Of a stretch of 34,121 nt of DNA, positions 24,382 to 33,532 are shown piece after piece. This DNA comes from Thiotrichaceae bacterium. Lineage in GTDB: Bacteria; Pseudomonadota; Gammaproteobacteria; Thiotrichales; Thiotrichaceae. Where the stretch lies: positions 1 to 34,121 of the forward strand of contig JALXAX010000198.1 in assembly GCA_026991755.1 (NCBI GenBank). The letters run 5' to 3'. Below the pieces are notes generated by a model. It ran no database searches. It saw nothing but the letters and a program-made list of their open reading frames with translations, and was not told the DNA's origin. The position numbers and the translations under genes are program-made. Every line of letters begins with the position of its first letter. Within the stretch, counting starts at the first letter, position 1.

Positions 24382-24471
24382 ATGTTACAACTATGGAAAC
24401 ATCGAACACTCGAAACTTTAATTTTAGGCGCTGTAGCGCTTTGGATAAATAAGTCAGAACCGCCTATTTAA
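24382..24471 (+). pseudogene. decayed duplicate of the Rhs gene 5' end (29-codon ORF)
   Basis: ATG at 24382 reads MLQLWKHRTLETLILGAVAL and stops after 29 codons. The giant gene at 24636 starts MSQLWGRRALTTLILGTSCAL. Upstream DNA is also shared (AGGGTATTGAT). This is a partial copy of the start and signal-peptide region, 254 bp upstream of the real one. The remaining stretch 24472-24635 holds no other feature. Confidence 0.65.
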
Positions 24472-24635
24472 AGACGGTAAAGCACATCTCTTAGGAGAAG
24501 CTAAGTTTAATAACAAATAACAAACAGGTCATCAAACATTCAAGCAAAAATCTCAGCTGGTTGAATGAATAAAAAGACTTATACCAATATTCACCAAGGG
24601 GGCTTGGTGAATACATCAAAACAGGGGTATTGATC

Positions 24636-27600
24636 ATGTCACAACTATGGGGACGTCGTGCGCTCACGACTTTAATTCTCGGCACTTCGTGTGCGTTAGC
24701 TACGCAGGCCAGAGCCATTAACACAAACGCTGAAGTCGGTAATCTCGAAGGCGATGTACAAGTAGAACAGGGTAACTTAAGTTATACCGTTCCTATTGCT
24801 ACACCTTCTGGTATTAATGGTATCCAACCTGGCCTTTCAATTACTTATAAACAAGGGGGTAGTAATAGTCCACTAGGTATGGGTATTTCCCTGCAAGGAT
24901 TGTCGGCTATTTCTCGTTGTGGCGCGAGTAAAGAGATTGATGGTGTTATTGCTCCCGTTCGTTATACCAATGAAGATAAGTATTGTTTAGATGGCAAACG
25001 TCTGGTTCTTGTCTCTGGTACAGCTGGAAGCTCAGGAGCTGTTTATAAGCCTGTTAATGGCGCTAATACAAAAATCATCGCACAATCTGCTACAGGGTAT
25101 GGCCCCAGTTCATGGAAGATCTATAGTGAAGATGGCACTATTCTTGAATACGGCACGACCGCAGATAGTCTCATTAAGGGAAAAAATGATGTTAGGAGTA
25201 CGTGGTATGTGACTAGCATGCAAGATCGATACTCCAACAGCATGAACTATAGCTATAACAACGTTGGTTATAGCACGTATATCAATAAAATTAAGTACAA
25301 CAATCACGAGATTGCCTTTAATTACAGTAACGGGCGTTCTGACGCTCAGACTGTTTACCGTTATGGTCAAAAATATACGATTGACACGTTACTGAACTCC
25401 ATTACGATCAGTAGCAACAACCAAGTCCGCAACACCTACAAATTTTCTTTCGAAGAAAATACTACTTACCGAGGTCTTCGTCTTAAAGAGATCACCTACT
25501 GTGGTAAAAACAATGCCTGTTTAAACCCACTGGTTTTTCACTATGCTAAAAACATGGCGAATAACTCGCTAACCCCTCCCTTGCGCCCTAATGAGACTGA
25601 GTTTGCTACTGAGGAAGAACGCCAAGTATGGAACAAGCATCTGGTTGAACTGCAATTAAGTGATGCTGAAATTGCAGGAAGTAATAGTGAGCTCCCGCTT
25701 GATCCTTCAGAGCATGGTCTTATTACTCCTGTGGCTATTGGGGATTATGTAAATAGTTATGTCAACGGCGATGTCAACAATGACGGACTGGTGGATTTCT
25801 GTTTTGCTTCCTCAAAAGATAATGCGGGTGACAATACCTTAAAGTGTGCGTTGGGTGAAGGACAGGGGCGCTTTAAACAAGCAACAACATGGGGCAGTCT
25901 TAGCCGTGGTTTTCGTAGTGACGAAAACCTTGCTAACTTGATGTTAGTAGATCTAAATAATGACCGTTGGACAGATTACTGTATAACCAATGGTGATGCT
26001 GGCCTGTACTGTGCTATGAATGATAAGTCGGGTAACGGCTTTGGGGCTTTGAGTAAACGAGCTCCTATCAAAGAGGATGATACTTATTCTCTGGTGGATA
26101 TTAATAAAGATGAATATGTGGATATTTGCGTCTTCACCAATGAAGATACGACTTGTTATCTTAATAATAAAAATGGCTTTACCACAACGGGCACCACTTT
26201 GGCTACAAGTGGTTGGCAAGTTAATAAATATATAGGTATTAATAGCGATTACTTCTCTAGCTTGGGGAGTCAATACATAAAAGACCACACGTATAGATTA
26301 CCTGCACCTCAACTTGTAGATGCCAATAATGATGGCAACCTTGATGTTTGTGGCATTCAAGCTAATGGACATTTTTCGTGTCAATATGGATTGCCCTCAA
26401 TATCAGGAGAAATGCCGACTTTTGAATCAACACAAAGCTACTCTGGCAACTTGGTAGGCAACACCAAGGACAGTATCAATGAACTCACTAGAACCTTCCG
26501 CTACAGCGATTTAAATGCAGACTCTCTGCCCGAAGTTTGTTACCTCGATAATAAAGATTACGTGTGTCACACCAATAACGGTGACGGTTTTGAATCTGCC
26601 ACTGTGGTTAAAGCGGATGCTAAGATAGGTGAAGAGGACTATGTTCACTTTATTGATCGTAATAATGATAATCAAGCCGATTTATGTGTTGCTACGGTAG
26701 GCACAACAGAAGCAGAAGGTGAAATGCATATCACCTGTGCCATGCAAGAATATATGGCGTTTGGTGAATATAAGCACTTTGAAACTATTTTCCCTAAAGC
26801 CACTCGTTATGAAGACACCCGCAAGGTGTACGGTAACTTTGTCAGAAAAATATTTGGTCTATCCACACGAGTGCATATCGTTTCTTTAGGAATGAACTAT
26901 GGCCCTTTAAAGCAAGTAGGTGATGTGAGTGGTGATGGTATTCAAGATACCTGTTATGTCTCCACGGAAAGCATTAATTGTATTACTCCTAGCTATGAGC
27001 CATTAGCCCGTTTAACCGGTGTGACCAACAGTTATGGTGTCGATTCTACTTTTGAATACAGCCCCCTACTTGGCGGTTTGTATACTAGTGAAACCCATGC
27101 AGATGATAAAGTTCATGAGGTCTTATTAGATCGACTGGTTGTCTCTGCCATCCGTAGTGATAATGGTATTGGTGAAGAGTCCTCAGTTAGCTTCCGCTAT
27201 CAGGGTTATCAAGTCCACGAAGATGATGGCTCGTTAGGGTTCCGTGTCATTGAGAAAAAGAATCACACCACAGGCATCCGTTCGCGTACTGAATATGCTC
27301 AAACTGATGATTTAAGAGGCAAACCTTTACATAGTCGTCAATATCTTGATTCGAAGCTTTTAAAAGAGTCCACTATTCACTACACCCTTCAAAAAAGTAG
27401 TGAACATGACAAAATCAAGAGGATACTGGTTGACAGGCAAACGAACACTGCTTACAACTATGAAACGGGCAACACCATTATTAATGAGACGAAAAGCTCA
27501 AACTTCAACCAATATGGAAAACCCGGTACGGTTGTCGCTACCGTCACTGACGGCAGTAGTAATGCCAAGAAAACAACAACCACTAATACAACCTATTGGC

Positions 27601-30600
27601 ACAATACAGACAAATGGTTACTCAACAAACCTATTGAAATAAGTGTTAATCACCAGTTGACGGGCGCACCTGCTCGAAACAGATCTACTAAGCTTGTCTA
27701 CAACCAGGAAACAGGTAGTCTCATTAGTGAAGTCTTTGAACCAGGATCTTCCCATGAACGAGTTAGTAAGTTTACCTATGACAGTCATGGCAATAAAAAC
27801 ACCGTTACCATCGAAGCAGATGGGCAAAAGCGGATAACACGTACCAGTTATGACAGCTACGGCAGAGTAACAAGCAACACCAACGCACTGGGGCACAGTG
27901 AAAGCTTTACCTACGATGCTGCTTGTAATGCAACCAAGACTCAAACGGGGCCGAATGGCCTAACGACGACGTTGCAATATGATGATCTTTGTCGGCTAAC
28001 AAAAACTACTCATCCCGATGGTCAATTTGCAACTTCAGTTACCGAATGGACCTCTGCTGGAGAAGCAAATGCAGGGATTGACTTCCAGGGCTTAGGCGTT
28101 CCTGTTGGCGACCGTTCTATTTACAAAACAACGACGCAAGATAGCGCAGGAGCCTGGAAAACAACTTTTTATGACAAGTTAGGTAGAGAAGTTCGTACCG
28201 TTTCTATTGGACAAGAAACCGAGTATGAAAACAAAAAAGAAATCCGCAATATCATCACAGATAGAGTCTATAACGCAAGAGGCGCCTTGCATGCTGTCAC
28301 CCTGCCCTATTATGAAGGTCGTTTCCCGGGTGATATCGCCCACTGGGTGCGCTATGAATACGATGAACTAGGTAGAACCACTAGCGTAACTCAACCAAAT
28401 GACGCAGGCAGTCCGAGAGTTACAACCACAGCCTACAACGGCTATCAAACCACCGAAACCCGACCTGATGGAAGCCAGAAAACGGTTACAACTGACTTTA
28501 TGGACAACACCGTCCGTGTCGAAGAAGGTGGCATAACCATTACCTATACCTATGATGCCATAGGCAACCTGCTCAATACCGACACCGATGGCTTCGTGAT
28601 CAAGCTCGAATACGACAGCATCGGTAAAAACAAATTAGCCATGACAGACCCAACGATGGGACGTTGGACTTACGAATATAATGGTTTTGATGAGCTTGTT
28701 AAACAGACGGACAGTAAAAAACAAGTATCTACCATGGTATACGACGCATTGGGTAGAAAAACGTCTCAAAATGATCACGGCGAAAAGACCACATGGGTTT
28801 ATGACACACAATGGAAAGGTGCACTTAGCAATCAGCAAAACAGCCAGAGCCGAACTGACTATACCTATGACTCACTCGGCAGAGTAAGCAGTCAAGCACA
28901 AAAAATAGGCGATGAAGTTGTTACTAAAACTTTTGATTATGACCAACAAGGCCGTGTTAAGAAAGTAAACTACCCTGAAATGTCGCTGGTTAATAGCTAC
29001 GACTCCGCAGGTAACCTTAAAACTATTGGCGCCGCTAAAAATGAGCTATGGACTTATGAGTACATTCAGTTAGAAGAGCAGCTCAAAAAAACCATTAGCT
29101 ATATCGGGGAGTTACAAAGCAAAGCCACTGATTATGAAGATCAAATACATCAACTAACACTACGCTCTGAAGTTTATAGAAAACGCGCCGAATACTATAT
29201 AACAGTAGAAAAGCGCTATGATGGGTATGCAAAACGCTACCAGGATTACAGCTATAAACTAGAGAAAGTAGCAGTACGTTATCAGGGTTACGCTAACCAA
29301 TACCGAGCCAAAGCCAGATACTACTATCGCTATCTTGGCAATATGGTACTTAAGCTACAGAAAGTAAAAAATGGTCGAGCTTATTACTCTAAAAGCTGGT
29401 GTACCAAAAAAGATTGGAAAGGCCGTTGTAAACGTAGGGACGCACGCTCAGCAACACTGCCTGCATGGATGGTGCAACAACGTGTTTACCGCTGTACTTA
29501 CTACTGGAAAGGTGGCAAGAGCTGTGGTTACAAAACCATTACACAACAAAATGTTAGCCCTACCAAGCTCTATAATAATCGGGCAGATTACTACCAGAGG
29601 GTAGCCAACCGCTACAAAGGCTATACCAGCAAATATCGTGGATATGCTAGCTACTACAAAAGCATAGCCACTCGCTATGCAGGCTATAGTAAATCCGCAT
29701 TAGATACCGCGAAAAGGCTAAGCCGAGAAGCTAGTTGGGCAAGCAATACACTCGAAGAAATCATCGATGAGTTAGATCATCAAAAGAATGTAGCCACGGG
29801 ACTAAGTGAGCAAATTCAAGCGTATCAGCAAGACGACAGCATCTGGACATTCTGGCGTGTAACCAGCCGTGATGCATCAGGTCGCCTGGAAGGTGAGTTG
29901 TATGGTAATGGTATGAATACCAAGCGCATCTTTGATGCCTATACAGGAGATCTTCTTCGTATCAAAACAGGGGTAGCTAAAGATCTCATCCGAGACATCC
30001 GTTATACCTACAACCAACGTAGTAGTGTGACACAACGACTGGATGCGATTAAAAATATCGAAGAAAACTTCCAGTACGACCGTCTTGATCGTCTAACACA
30101 TTGGTCTTACCTCAACCCACAAGGTGCAAACCATGAGCGTGATTATCGTTACGATAATCAGGGCAACATGACCTTTAAAACGGGGGCAGGAAGCATGCAA
30201 TACGATGCAGGCAACCGTCTTGTCTCGCGCACTACCGAAGCAGGTAAAAAGCTGACTTATAGCTATGATGCCAATGGAAGTATGATCAATGGGGATGATC
30301 GAACATACCATTGGAGTACTTTCAATAAAGCCAGTGCCATTACCGCAGCAGGTGGGGTAACTCGTTATTCCTATGACGGTGATCATAACCGGGTCAAAAA
30401 GACACACAAAGGCGTAACAACTCTCTACTTCGGTAAAGACTACGAAGTCATTCTGGAAACCGATAAGGACAACCGTAAAGTACGTCGTATGCGACATCAC
30501 ATCTTTGCGGGTAACGAACTGGTTGCGACGCATGAGAAGACGTTGATTGATGAAGAGAAGCAAGCAGATAGCACCGCATATGTTCATCGTGATGCACTGG

Positions 30601-32006
30601 GTAGTGTCGACACCGTAACAGATGAAGGTGGGCGAATTGTTCAACAACAACGCTACACACCGTTCGGAGAAGACCTGGATGTTGTCGATGACAACAAGTA
30701 TCGTAAAGATGAAATCCGTGGCTTTACAGGGCATGAGAATGTCGGTGAAACCGGACTAATCAATATGAATGCCCGTTTGTATGATCCTGTGATCGGTCGC
30801 TTTGTTCAAGCAGATACCATGATCCCAGAACCAGGTAATGTGCAAAGCTATAACCGCTATGTATACGTCATCAATAATCCGATGAAGTATAATGATCCTG
30901 ATGGTCATTTCTGGCAGTTTATCATCGGTCTCGGTTTGTACCTGTTTAGCATGACCACGGATGACCCGTTCTTGCAGAAGATTACCTCTCTGGCTGGAAT
31001 GGCGATGATGGGGAATGCATTGCACTTGGCTGGTTTCTCTGCAGTACAAAATGGAGCCATGCTTGGCTTTATTAGTGGAACGGCTCAAGGTGGAATCGAA
31101 GCAGGAATTAAGCAAGCAGCAATAGGAGGGCTTACTGCTGGGCTAACTAGTGGTGTCGCCGATGCAGTAGGACATGGCTTCTCTTTCCAAAGCGTTGCTG
31201 CCCAAATGGTTGTTGGTGGTATTGTCTCAGAGATACGCGGAGGTAAGTTTATTCACGGAGCGGCCTCAGCACTTGCAGGCAAAGTGGGAGGTGCAGTAAG
31301 TACCAACATCTTTGGGGCAATGGGTACGGGGTCGCAATCTGATCTATTTGGGCGAACGGCAGTCTCCATGATGTTCGGTGGACTCGCAGCAGAAGCGACA
31401 GGAGGTAGTTTTGAAGACGGTGCTATGCAAGGTTTATTTACTCACTTGTTCAATGACGAGGCGAGTGATGGTAGCAATCTCTTTTCTAGTGCACGTGACT
31501 TTGCTAGCTATTTACCAGTTGTAGGTTCTGGATTAGATGCGTATGATTCTTTCAGTAAAGGAAACATAGGCATGGGGTTTCTGAATTTGGGATTGATGGC
31601 TTTGGACTTGACAGGCACAGGGGCTCTGGTAAAAGGAATTACTGTAGGCACAATGAAGTATGCAGCAAGAAGACAAATAAGGAACTCGTATAAAAATACG
31701 AATAGTTGGAATGCAATGAGAAGATCTCTTCAGAGATCAGGTAACGTAGCAACAAACAGTAGGAGAACACCTAGAAGAGATTGGACAACAACAGACCATG
31801 TTTTTATTAAACAGCGTTATGGCCTTTCTCATCGGTTGACCAACCATCCTGCAAACTTACAAACAGGTGTTTCACAGTCTCTTAATAGTTCTTTTGAGCA
31901 TATGGGAGCTATTCAACGGGCAGCTCATTTACCAGGATGGATGCAGTGGAGTGCTGCTGGTTCTATTTCGTATGGTACTGGTTTGGCCGTTGGGTCAGGA
32001 GACTGA
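24636..32006 (+). CDS. giant secreted SpvB/TcdB/Rhs-type YD-repeat protein
   Basis: 2456 residues from ATG 24636 (AGGGG Shine-Dalgarno). Sec signal peptide, residues 1-27 (ending ATQARA). Order: SpvB-like N-terminal domain (GNLEGDVQVEQGNLSYTVPI); seven FG-GAP/VCBS-like units with DxNxDxxxDxC and a second Cys (about 365-785); TcdB-middle-like region (LTGVTNSYGVDSTFEYSPLL); YD repeats; a Tyr-rich coiled-coil insertion with four Cys (about 1472-1738); more YD repeats; the Rhs core signature DPVIGRFVQADTMIPEPGN to DPDG (2087-2090). The C-terminal 366 residues are a Gly-rich hydrophobic stretch, a pre-toxin-like segment (SYLPVVGSGLDAYDSFSKGN) and a final domain with TTDHVFIKQRYG and NHPANLQ, a candidate His-Me nuclease. 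The YD shell of such proteins encloses the toxic C-terminus. An export signal points to Sec-dependent secretion, not a T6SS Rhs. Target unknown. Confidence 0.88.
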   Translation: MSQLWGRRALTTLILGTSCALATQARAINTNAEVGNLEGDVQVEQGNLSYTVPIATPSGINGIQPGLSITYKQGGSNSPLGMGISLQGLSAISRCGASKEIDGVIAPVRYTNEDKYCLDGKRLVLVSGTAGSSGAVYKPVNGANTKIIAQSATGYGPSSWKIYSEDGTILEYGTTADSLIKGKNDVRSTWYVTSMQDRYSNSMNYSYNNVGYSTYINKIKYNNHEIAFNYSNGRSDAQTVYRYGQKYTIDTLLNSITISSNNQVRNTYKFSFEENTTYRGLRLKEITYCGKNNACLNPLVFHYAKNMANNSLTPPLRPNETEFATEEERQVWNKHLVELQLSDAEIAGSNSELPLDPSEHGLITPVAIGDYVNSYVNGDVNNDGLVDFCFASSKDNAGDNTLKCALGEGQGRFKQATTWGSLSRGFRSDENLANLMLVDLNNDRWTDYCITNGDAGLYCAMNDKSGNGFGALSKRAPIKEDDTYSLVDINKDEYVDICVFTNEDTTCYLNNKNGFTTTGTTLATSGWQVNKYIGINSDYFSSLGSQYIKDHTYRLPAPQLVDANNDGNLDVCGIQANGHFSCQYGLPSISGEMPTFESTQSYSGNLVGNTKDSINELTRTFRYSDLNADSLPEVCYLDNKDYVCHTNNGDGFESATVVKADAKIGEEDYVHFIDRNNDNQADLCVATVGTTEAEGEMHITCAMQEYMAFGEYKHFETIFPKATRYEDTRKVYGNFVRKIFGLSTRVHIVSLGMNYGPLKQVGDVSGDGIQDTCYVSTESINCITPSYEPLARLTGVTNSYGVDSTFEYSPLLGGLYTSETHADDKVHEVLLDRLVVSAIRSDNGIGEESSVSFRYQGYQVHEDDGSLGFRVIEKKNHTTGIRSRTEYAQTDDLRGKPLHSRQYLDSKLLKESTIHYTLQKSSEHDKIKRILVDRQTNTAYNYETGNTIINETKSSNFNQYGKPGTVVATVTDGSSNAKKTTTTNTTYWHNTDKWLLNKPIEISVNHQLTGAPARNRSTKLVYNQETGSLISEVFEPGSSHERVSKFTYDSHGNKNTVTIEADGQKRITRTSYDSYGRVTSNTNALGHSESFTYDAACNATKTQTGPNGLTTTLQYDDLCRLTKTTHPDGQFATSVTEWTSAGEANAGIDFQGLGVPVGDRSIYKTTTQDSAGAWKTTFYDKLGREVRTVSIGQETEYENKKEIRNIITDRVYNARGALHAVTLPYYEGRFPGDIAHWVRYEYDELGRTTSVTQPNDAGSPRVTTTAYNGYQTTETRPDGSQKTVTTDFMDNTVRVEEGGITITYTYDAIGNLLNTDTDGFVIKLEYDSIGKNKLAMTDPTMGRWTYEYNGFDELVKQTDSKKQVSTMVYDALGRKTSQNDHGEKTTWVYDTQWKGALSNQQNSQSRTDYTYDSLGRVSSQAQKIGDEVVTKTFDYDQQGRVKKVNYPEMSLVNSYDSAGNLKTIGAAKNELWTYEYIQLEEQLKKTISYIGELQSKATDYEDQIHQLTLRSEVYRKRAEYYITVEKRYDGYAKRYQDYSYKLEKVAVRYQGYANQYRAKARYYYRYLGNMVLKLQKVKNGRAYYSKSWCTKKDWKGRCKRRDARSATLPAWMVQQRVYRCTYYWKGGKSCGYKTITQQNVSPTKLYNNRADYYQRVANRYKGYTSKYRGYASYYKSIATRYAGYSKSALDTAKRLSREASWASNTLEEIIDELDHQKNVATGLSEQIQAYQQDDSIWTFWRVTSRDASGRLEGELYGNGMNTKRIFDAYTGDLLRIKTGVAKDLIRDIRYTYNQRSSVTQRLDAIKNIEENFQYDRLDRLTHWSYLNPQGANHERDYRYDNQGNMTFKTGAGSMQYDAGNRLVSRTTEAGKKLTYSYDANGSMINGDDRTYHWSTFNKASAITAAGGVTRYSYDGDHNRVKKTHKGVTTLYFGKDYEVILETDKDNRKVRRMRHHIFAGNELVATHEKTLIDEEKQADSTAYVHRDALGSVDTVTDEGGRIVQQQRYTPFGEDLDVVDDNKYRKDEIRGFTGHENVGETGLINMNARLYDPVIGRFVQADTMIPEPGNVQSYNRYVYVINNPMKYNDPDGHFWQFIIGLGLYLFSMTTDDPFLQKITSLAGMAMMGNALHLAGFSAVQNGAMLGFISGTAQGGIEAGIKQAAIGGLTAGLTSGVADAVGHGFSFQSVAAQMVVGGIVSEIRGGKFIHGAASALAGKVGGAVSTNIFGAMGTGSQSDLFGRTAVSMMFGGLAAEATGGSFEDGAMQGLFTHLFNDEASDGSNLFSSARDFASYLPVVGSGLDAYDSFSKGNIGMGFLNLGLMALDLTGTGALVKGITVGTMKYAARRQIRNSYKNTNSWNAMRRSLQRSGNVATNSRRTPRRDWTTTDHVFIKQRYGLSHRLTNHPANLQTGVSQSLNSSFEHMGAIQRAAHLPGWMQWSAAGSISYGTGLAVGSGD

Positions 32007-32052
32007 GTGAAAAGGCAATCGAGCTTATCACTTCTTGACTGCCTCTATCCTA

Positions 32053-32206
32053 AATCCGTGACTTCAATGCGAATAATAGGAGATAAGAGATTGATTTAGC
32101 GCAGGATCTTAAAAATCTTAGCTTCACCCTTCGTTAATCGGGTATTTTTTAAACCCGTAATGAATCAATATCTTACCCCCCCCATGCCGTAGTAAAGTCA
32201 CGGATT
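32053..32206. mobile_element. 154-bp palindromic element between the Rhs gene and its neighbour
   Basis: Perfect 12-bp inverted ends AATCCGTGACTT (32053-32064) and AAGTCACGGATT (32195-32206). An inner stem CGGGTATTTTTTAAACCCG is at about 32139-32157. No ORF. No clear target duplication. Confidence 0.6.
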
Positions 32207-32271
32207 CAGTTCTATATCATACTTCTTGGTGCTGAATGACTTTTTGATGTCGCTACTTAGGTAAATTAAAT

Positions 32272-32697
32272 GTGGATTTGAAATTTCCAATTATTATATA
32301 TATTGATGGTTGTTTTTCTATATTTACTGAACATGTATTTATTAAAATACTAAAGGCAAATATAAGAGAACAAAAACTATCTCTCCTTGAAAATAGGAGT
32401 AAAAGAATTAAATCTGGCTGGATTCTTGATGCTAATGGTAATTATTTTATTTTAAAAGCTATTGGAAAATCAAGAGTATGGATGCGACCCTTTTCATTTT
32501 TTTGGAATGTTGTATTATCAGTTTATCAGATGGGAAGACCAAGAAAAGTAAATGCTAAATATCTCATAAGACAGATTGAGTTGCTTCCTAAAAAAGAACT
32601 AAGAAAAGAGATCGTAAAAGATTTTCTAAATTTTATAAAGTCTGAAGATAGCGAACAAATAGTAACTGGTGATACCTTAAAAAAATGGCCATTATAA
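32272..32697 (+). CDS. AT-rich small protein, candidate immunity protein
   Basis: I do not recognise a family. 141 residues from a GTG at 32272 (the alternative first ATG is far inside). Basic (Lys/Arg-rich), with an N-terminal hydrophobic patch FPIIIYIDGCFSIF and a middle stretch FSFFWNVVLSVYQMG. C-terminal helical segment LPKKELRKEIVKDFLNFIKS. It is the first gene after the Rhs protein on the same strand and is markedly AT-rich, as orphan immunity genes of polymorphic toxins often are. A 154-bp palindromic element separates the two. The immunity role is inferred from position only. Confidence 0.5.
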   Translation: MDLKFPIIIYIDGCFSIFTEHVFIKILKANIREQKLSLLENRSKRIKSGWILDANGNYFILKAIGKSRVWMRPFSFFWNVVLSVYQMGRPRKVNAKYLIRQIELLPKKELRKEIVKDFLNFIKSEDSEQIVTGDTLKKWPL

Positions 32698-32785
32698 CTG
32701 TCCAAGAGCGCGGCAATTCAAGGGGGCAGCCAGCTTGATTTTAGAACCTCAAAACGTAAGCGTTCACGCCCTATAAAGCGCGGTA

Positions 32786-32807
32786 GTCGGGTAAGGAACG
32801 CCACCCG
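32786..32807. repeat. REP-like palindrome, copy 1
   Basis: GTCGGGTAAGGAACGCCACC with CG following, preceded by GCGCGGTA. The same sequence occurs at 33464-33496. The surrounding 32698-32894 holds no gene I can support. Confidence 0.6.
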
Positions 32808-32894
32808 CAAATTGGGTAAACATTCACTATGTCCGATGGCACTACCGTCTATCCTTATATGGTCTCCTCCAGTATTGCAAGGTACCGATGTTTT

Positions 32895-33356
32895 TCAAGG
32901 TAGTCTTCGTGCTTTAAAAAAGTCTTTCAGCAGTTGTGAGCATTCTTCCTTAAGCACCCCACCTTCAAGTTCAATAGTATGGTTATGCCGCTCATCCTGT
33001 ACATGAGAGAACATACTACCCGCAGCTCCTGTTTTTGGATCATAAGCACCAAAGACTAAGCGCTTTATTCTTGAATGAACCATTAGCCCTGCGCACATAG
33101 GGCAAGGCTCTAGCGTCACATAAAGCGTGGTATCTGGAAGTCGGTAGTTTTTGAGGTATTGACCCGCTGCGCGAATGGCTATCATTTCAGCATGAGCTGA
33201 TGGGTCATGATGGGTAATGGGTTGGTTGAAGCCCTCACCAATAACCTCCCCGTCTTTAACAACTACCGCACCGACAGGGACTTCGCCTTCAGCACTGGCT
33301 TGTTGAGCCAGCACCAAAGCGCGTTGCATAAAGTGTTGGTCTGTCTTTATTCCCAC
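32895..33356 (-). CDS. tadA: tRNA-specific adenosine deaminase TadA (GTG start)
   Basis: Converts the wobble adenosine of tRNA-Arg(ACG) to inosine. 153 residues, usual length. Zinc and catalytic motifs HAEM (His and Glu, near residue 55) and PCPMCAGLM (near residue 83-91) are intact, followed by [17 protein letters not shown]. The start is a GTG at 33356, which overlaps the guaA stop by about 10 nt. The first ATG ([10 protein letters not shown]) would lose only eight residues, so the exact start is open. The guaA-tadA overlap suggests co-transcription before guaA was broken. Confidence 0.95.
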   Translation of the reverse strand: MGIKTDQHFMQRALVLAQQASAEGEVPVGAVVVKDGEVIGEGFNQPITHHDPSAHAEMIAIRAAGQYLKNYRLPDTTLYVTLEPCPMCAGLMVHSRIKRLVFGAYDPKTGAAGSMFSHVQDERHNHTIELEGGVLKEECSQLLKDFFKARRLP

Positions 33357-33468
33357 TCGATGGTCGCTGGTGGCTTGCCTGAGATATCATAAACTACTCT
33401 GGAGATACCTTCGATTTCGTTGATAATACGACGAGAGACTTCATCCAGAAAATCATACGGCAAGCGCG
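33347..33468 (-). pseudogene. guaA: GMP synthase (guaA), C-terminal fragment
   Basis: Minus-strand frame ending at 33347 reads [20 protein letters not shown] and then [18 protein letters not shown], the conserved end of GuaA. GuaA makes GMP from XMP. Upstream of RLPYDF the match stops at a REP-like palindrome (33464-33496), and the rest of the gene is not in the window. Only about 38 residues of a roughly 525-residue protein remain. An intact guaA must exist elsewhere if purine synthesis is complete; this cannot be seen here. An assembly join at the repeat is an alternative. Confidence 0.8.
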
Positions 33469-33496
33469 GTAGGTCGGGTAAGGAACGCCACCCGAC
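33464..33496. repeat. REP-like palindrome, copy 2, at the guaA break
   Basis: GCGCGGTAG then GTCGGGTAAGGAACGCCACC and CGAC. GTCGGGT and ACCCGAC pair as a stem. It is at the exact point where guaA similarity ends. Confidence 0.6.
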
Positions 33497-33532
33497 AAGT
33501 TGAGTATCGCAACTCACCAATATATTTGGGGT

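Noticed and set aside
24630..24635. TTG start at 24630 for the giant Rhs gene
   Set aside because: ATG at 24636 has better Shine-Dalgarno spacing and corresponds to the ATG in the decayed upstream copy (MLQLW / MSQLW).
30093..30734. 213-residue minus-strand frame inside the Rhs gene
   Set aside because: It is a shadow of the YD-repeat coding frame, with no start signal and no recognisable content.
32698..32894. A plus-strand short frame MSDGTTVYPYMVSSSIARYR near 32830
   Set aside because: It is short, has no ribosome-binding site and runs into the tadA 3' end; judged chance.
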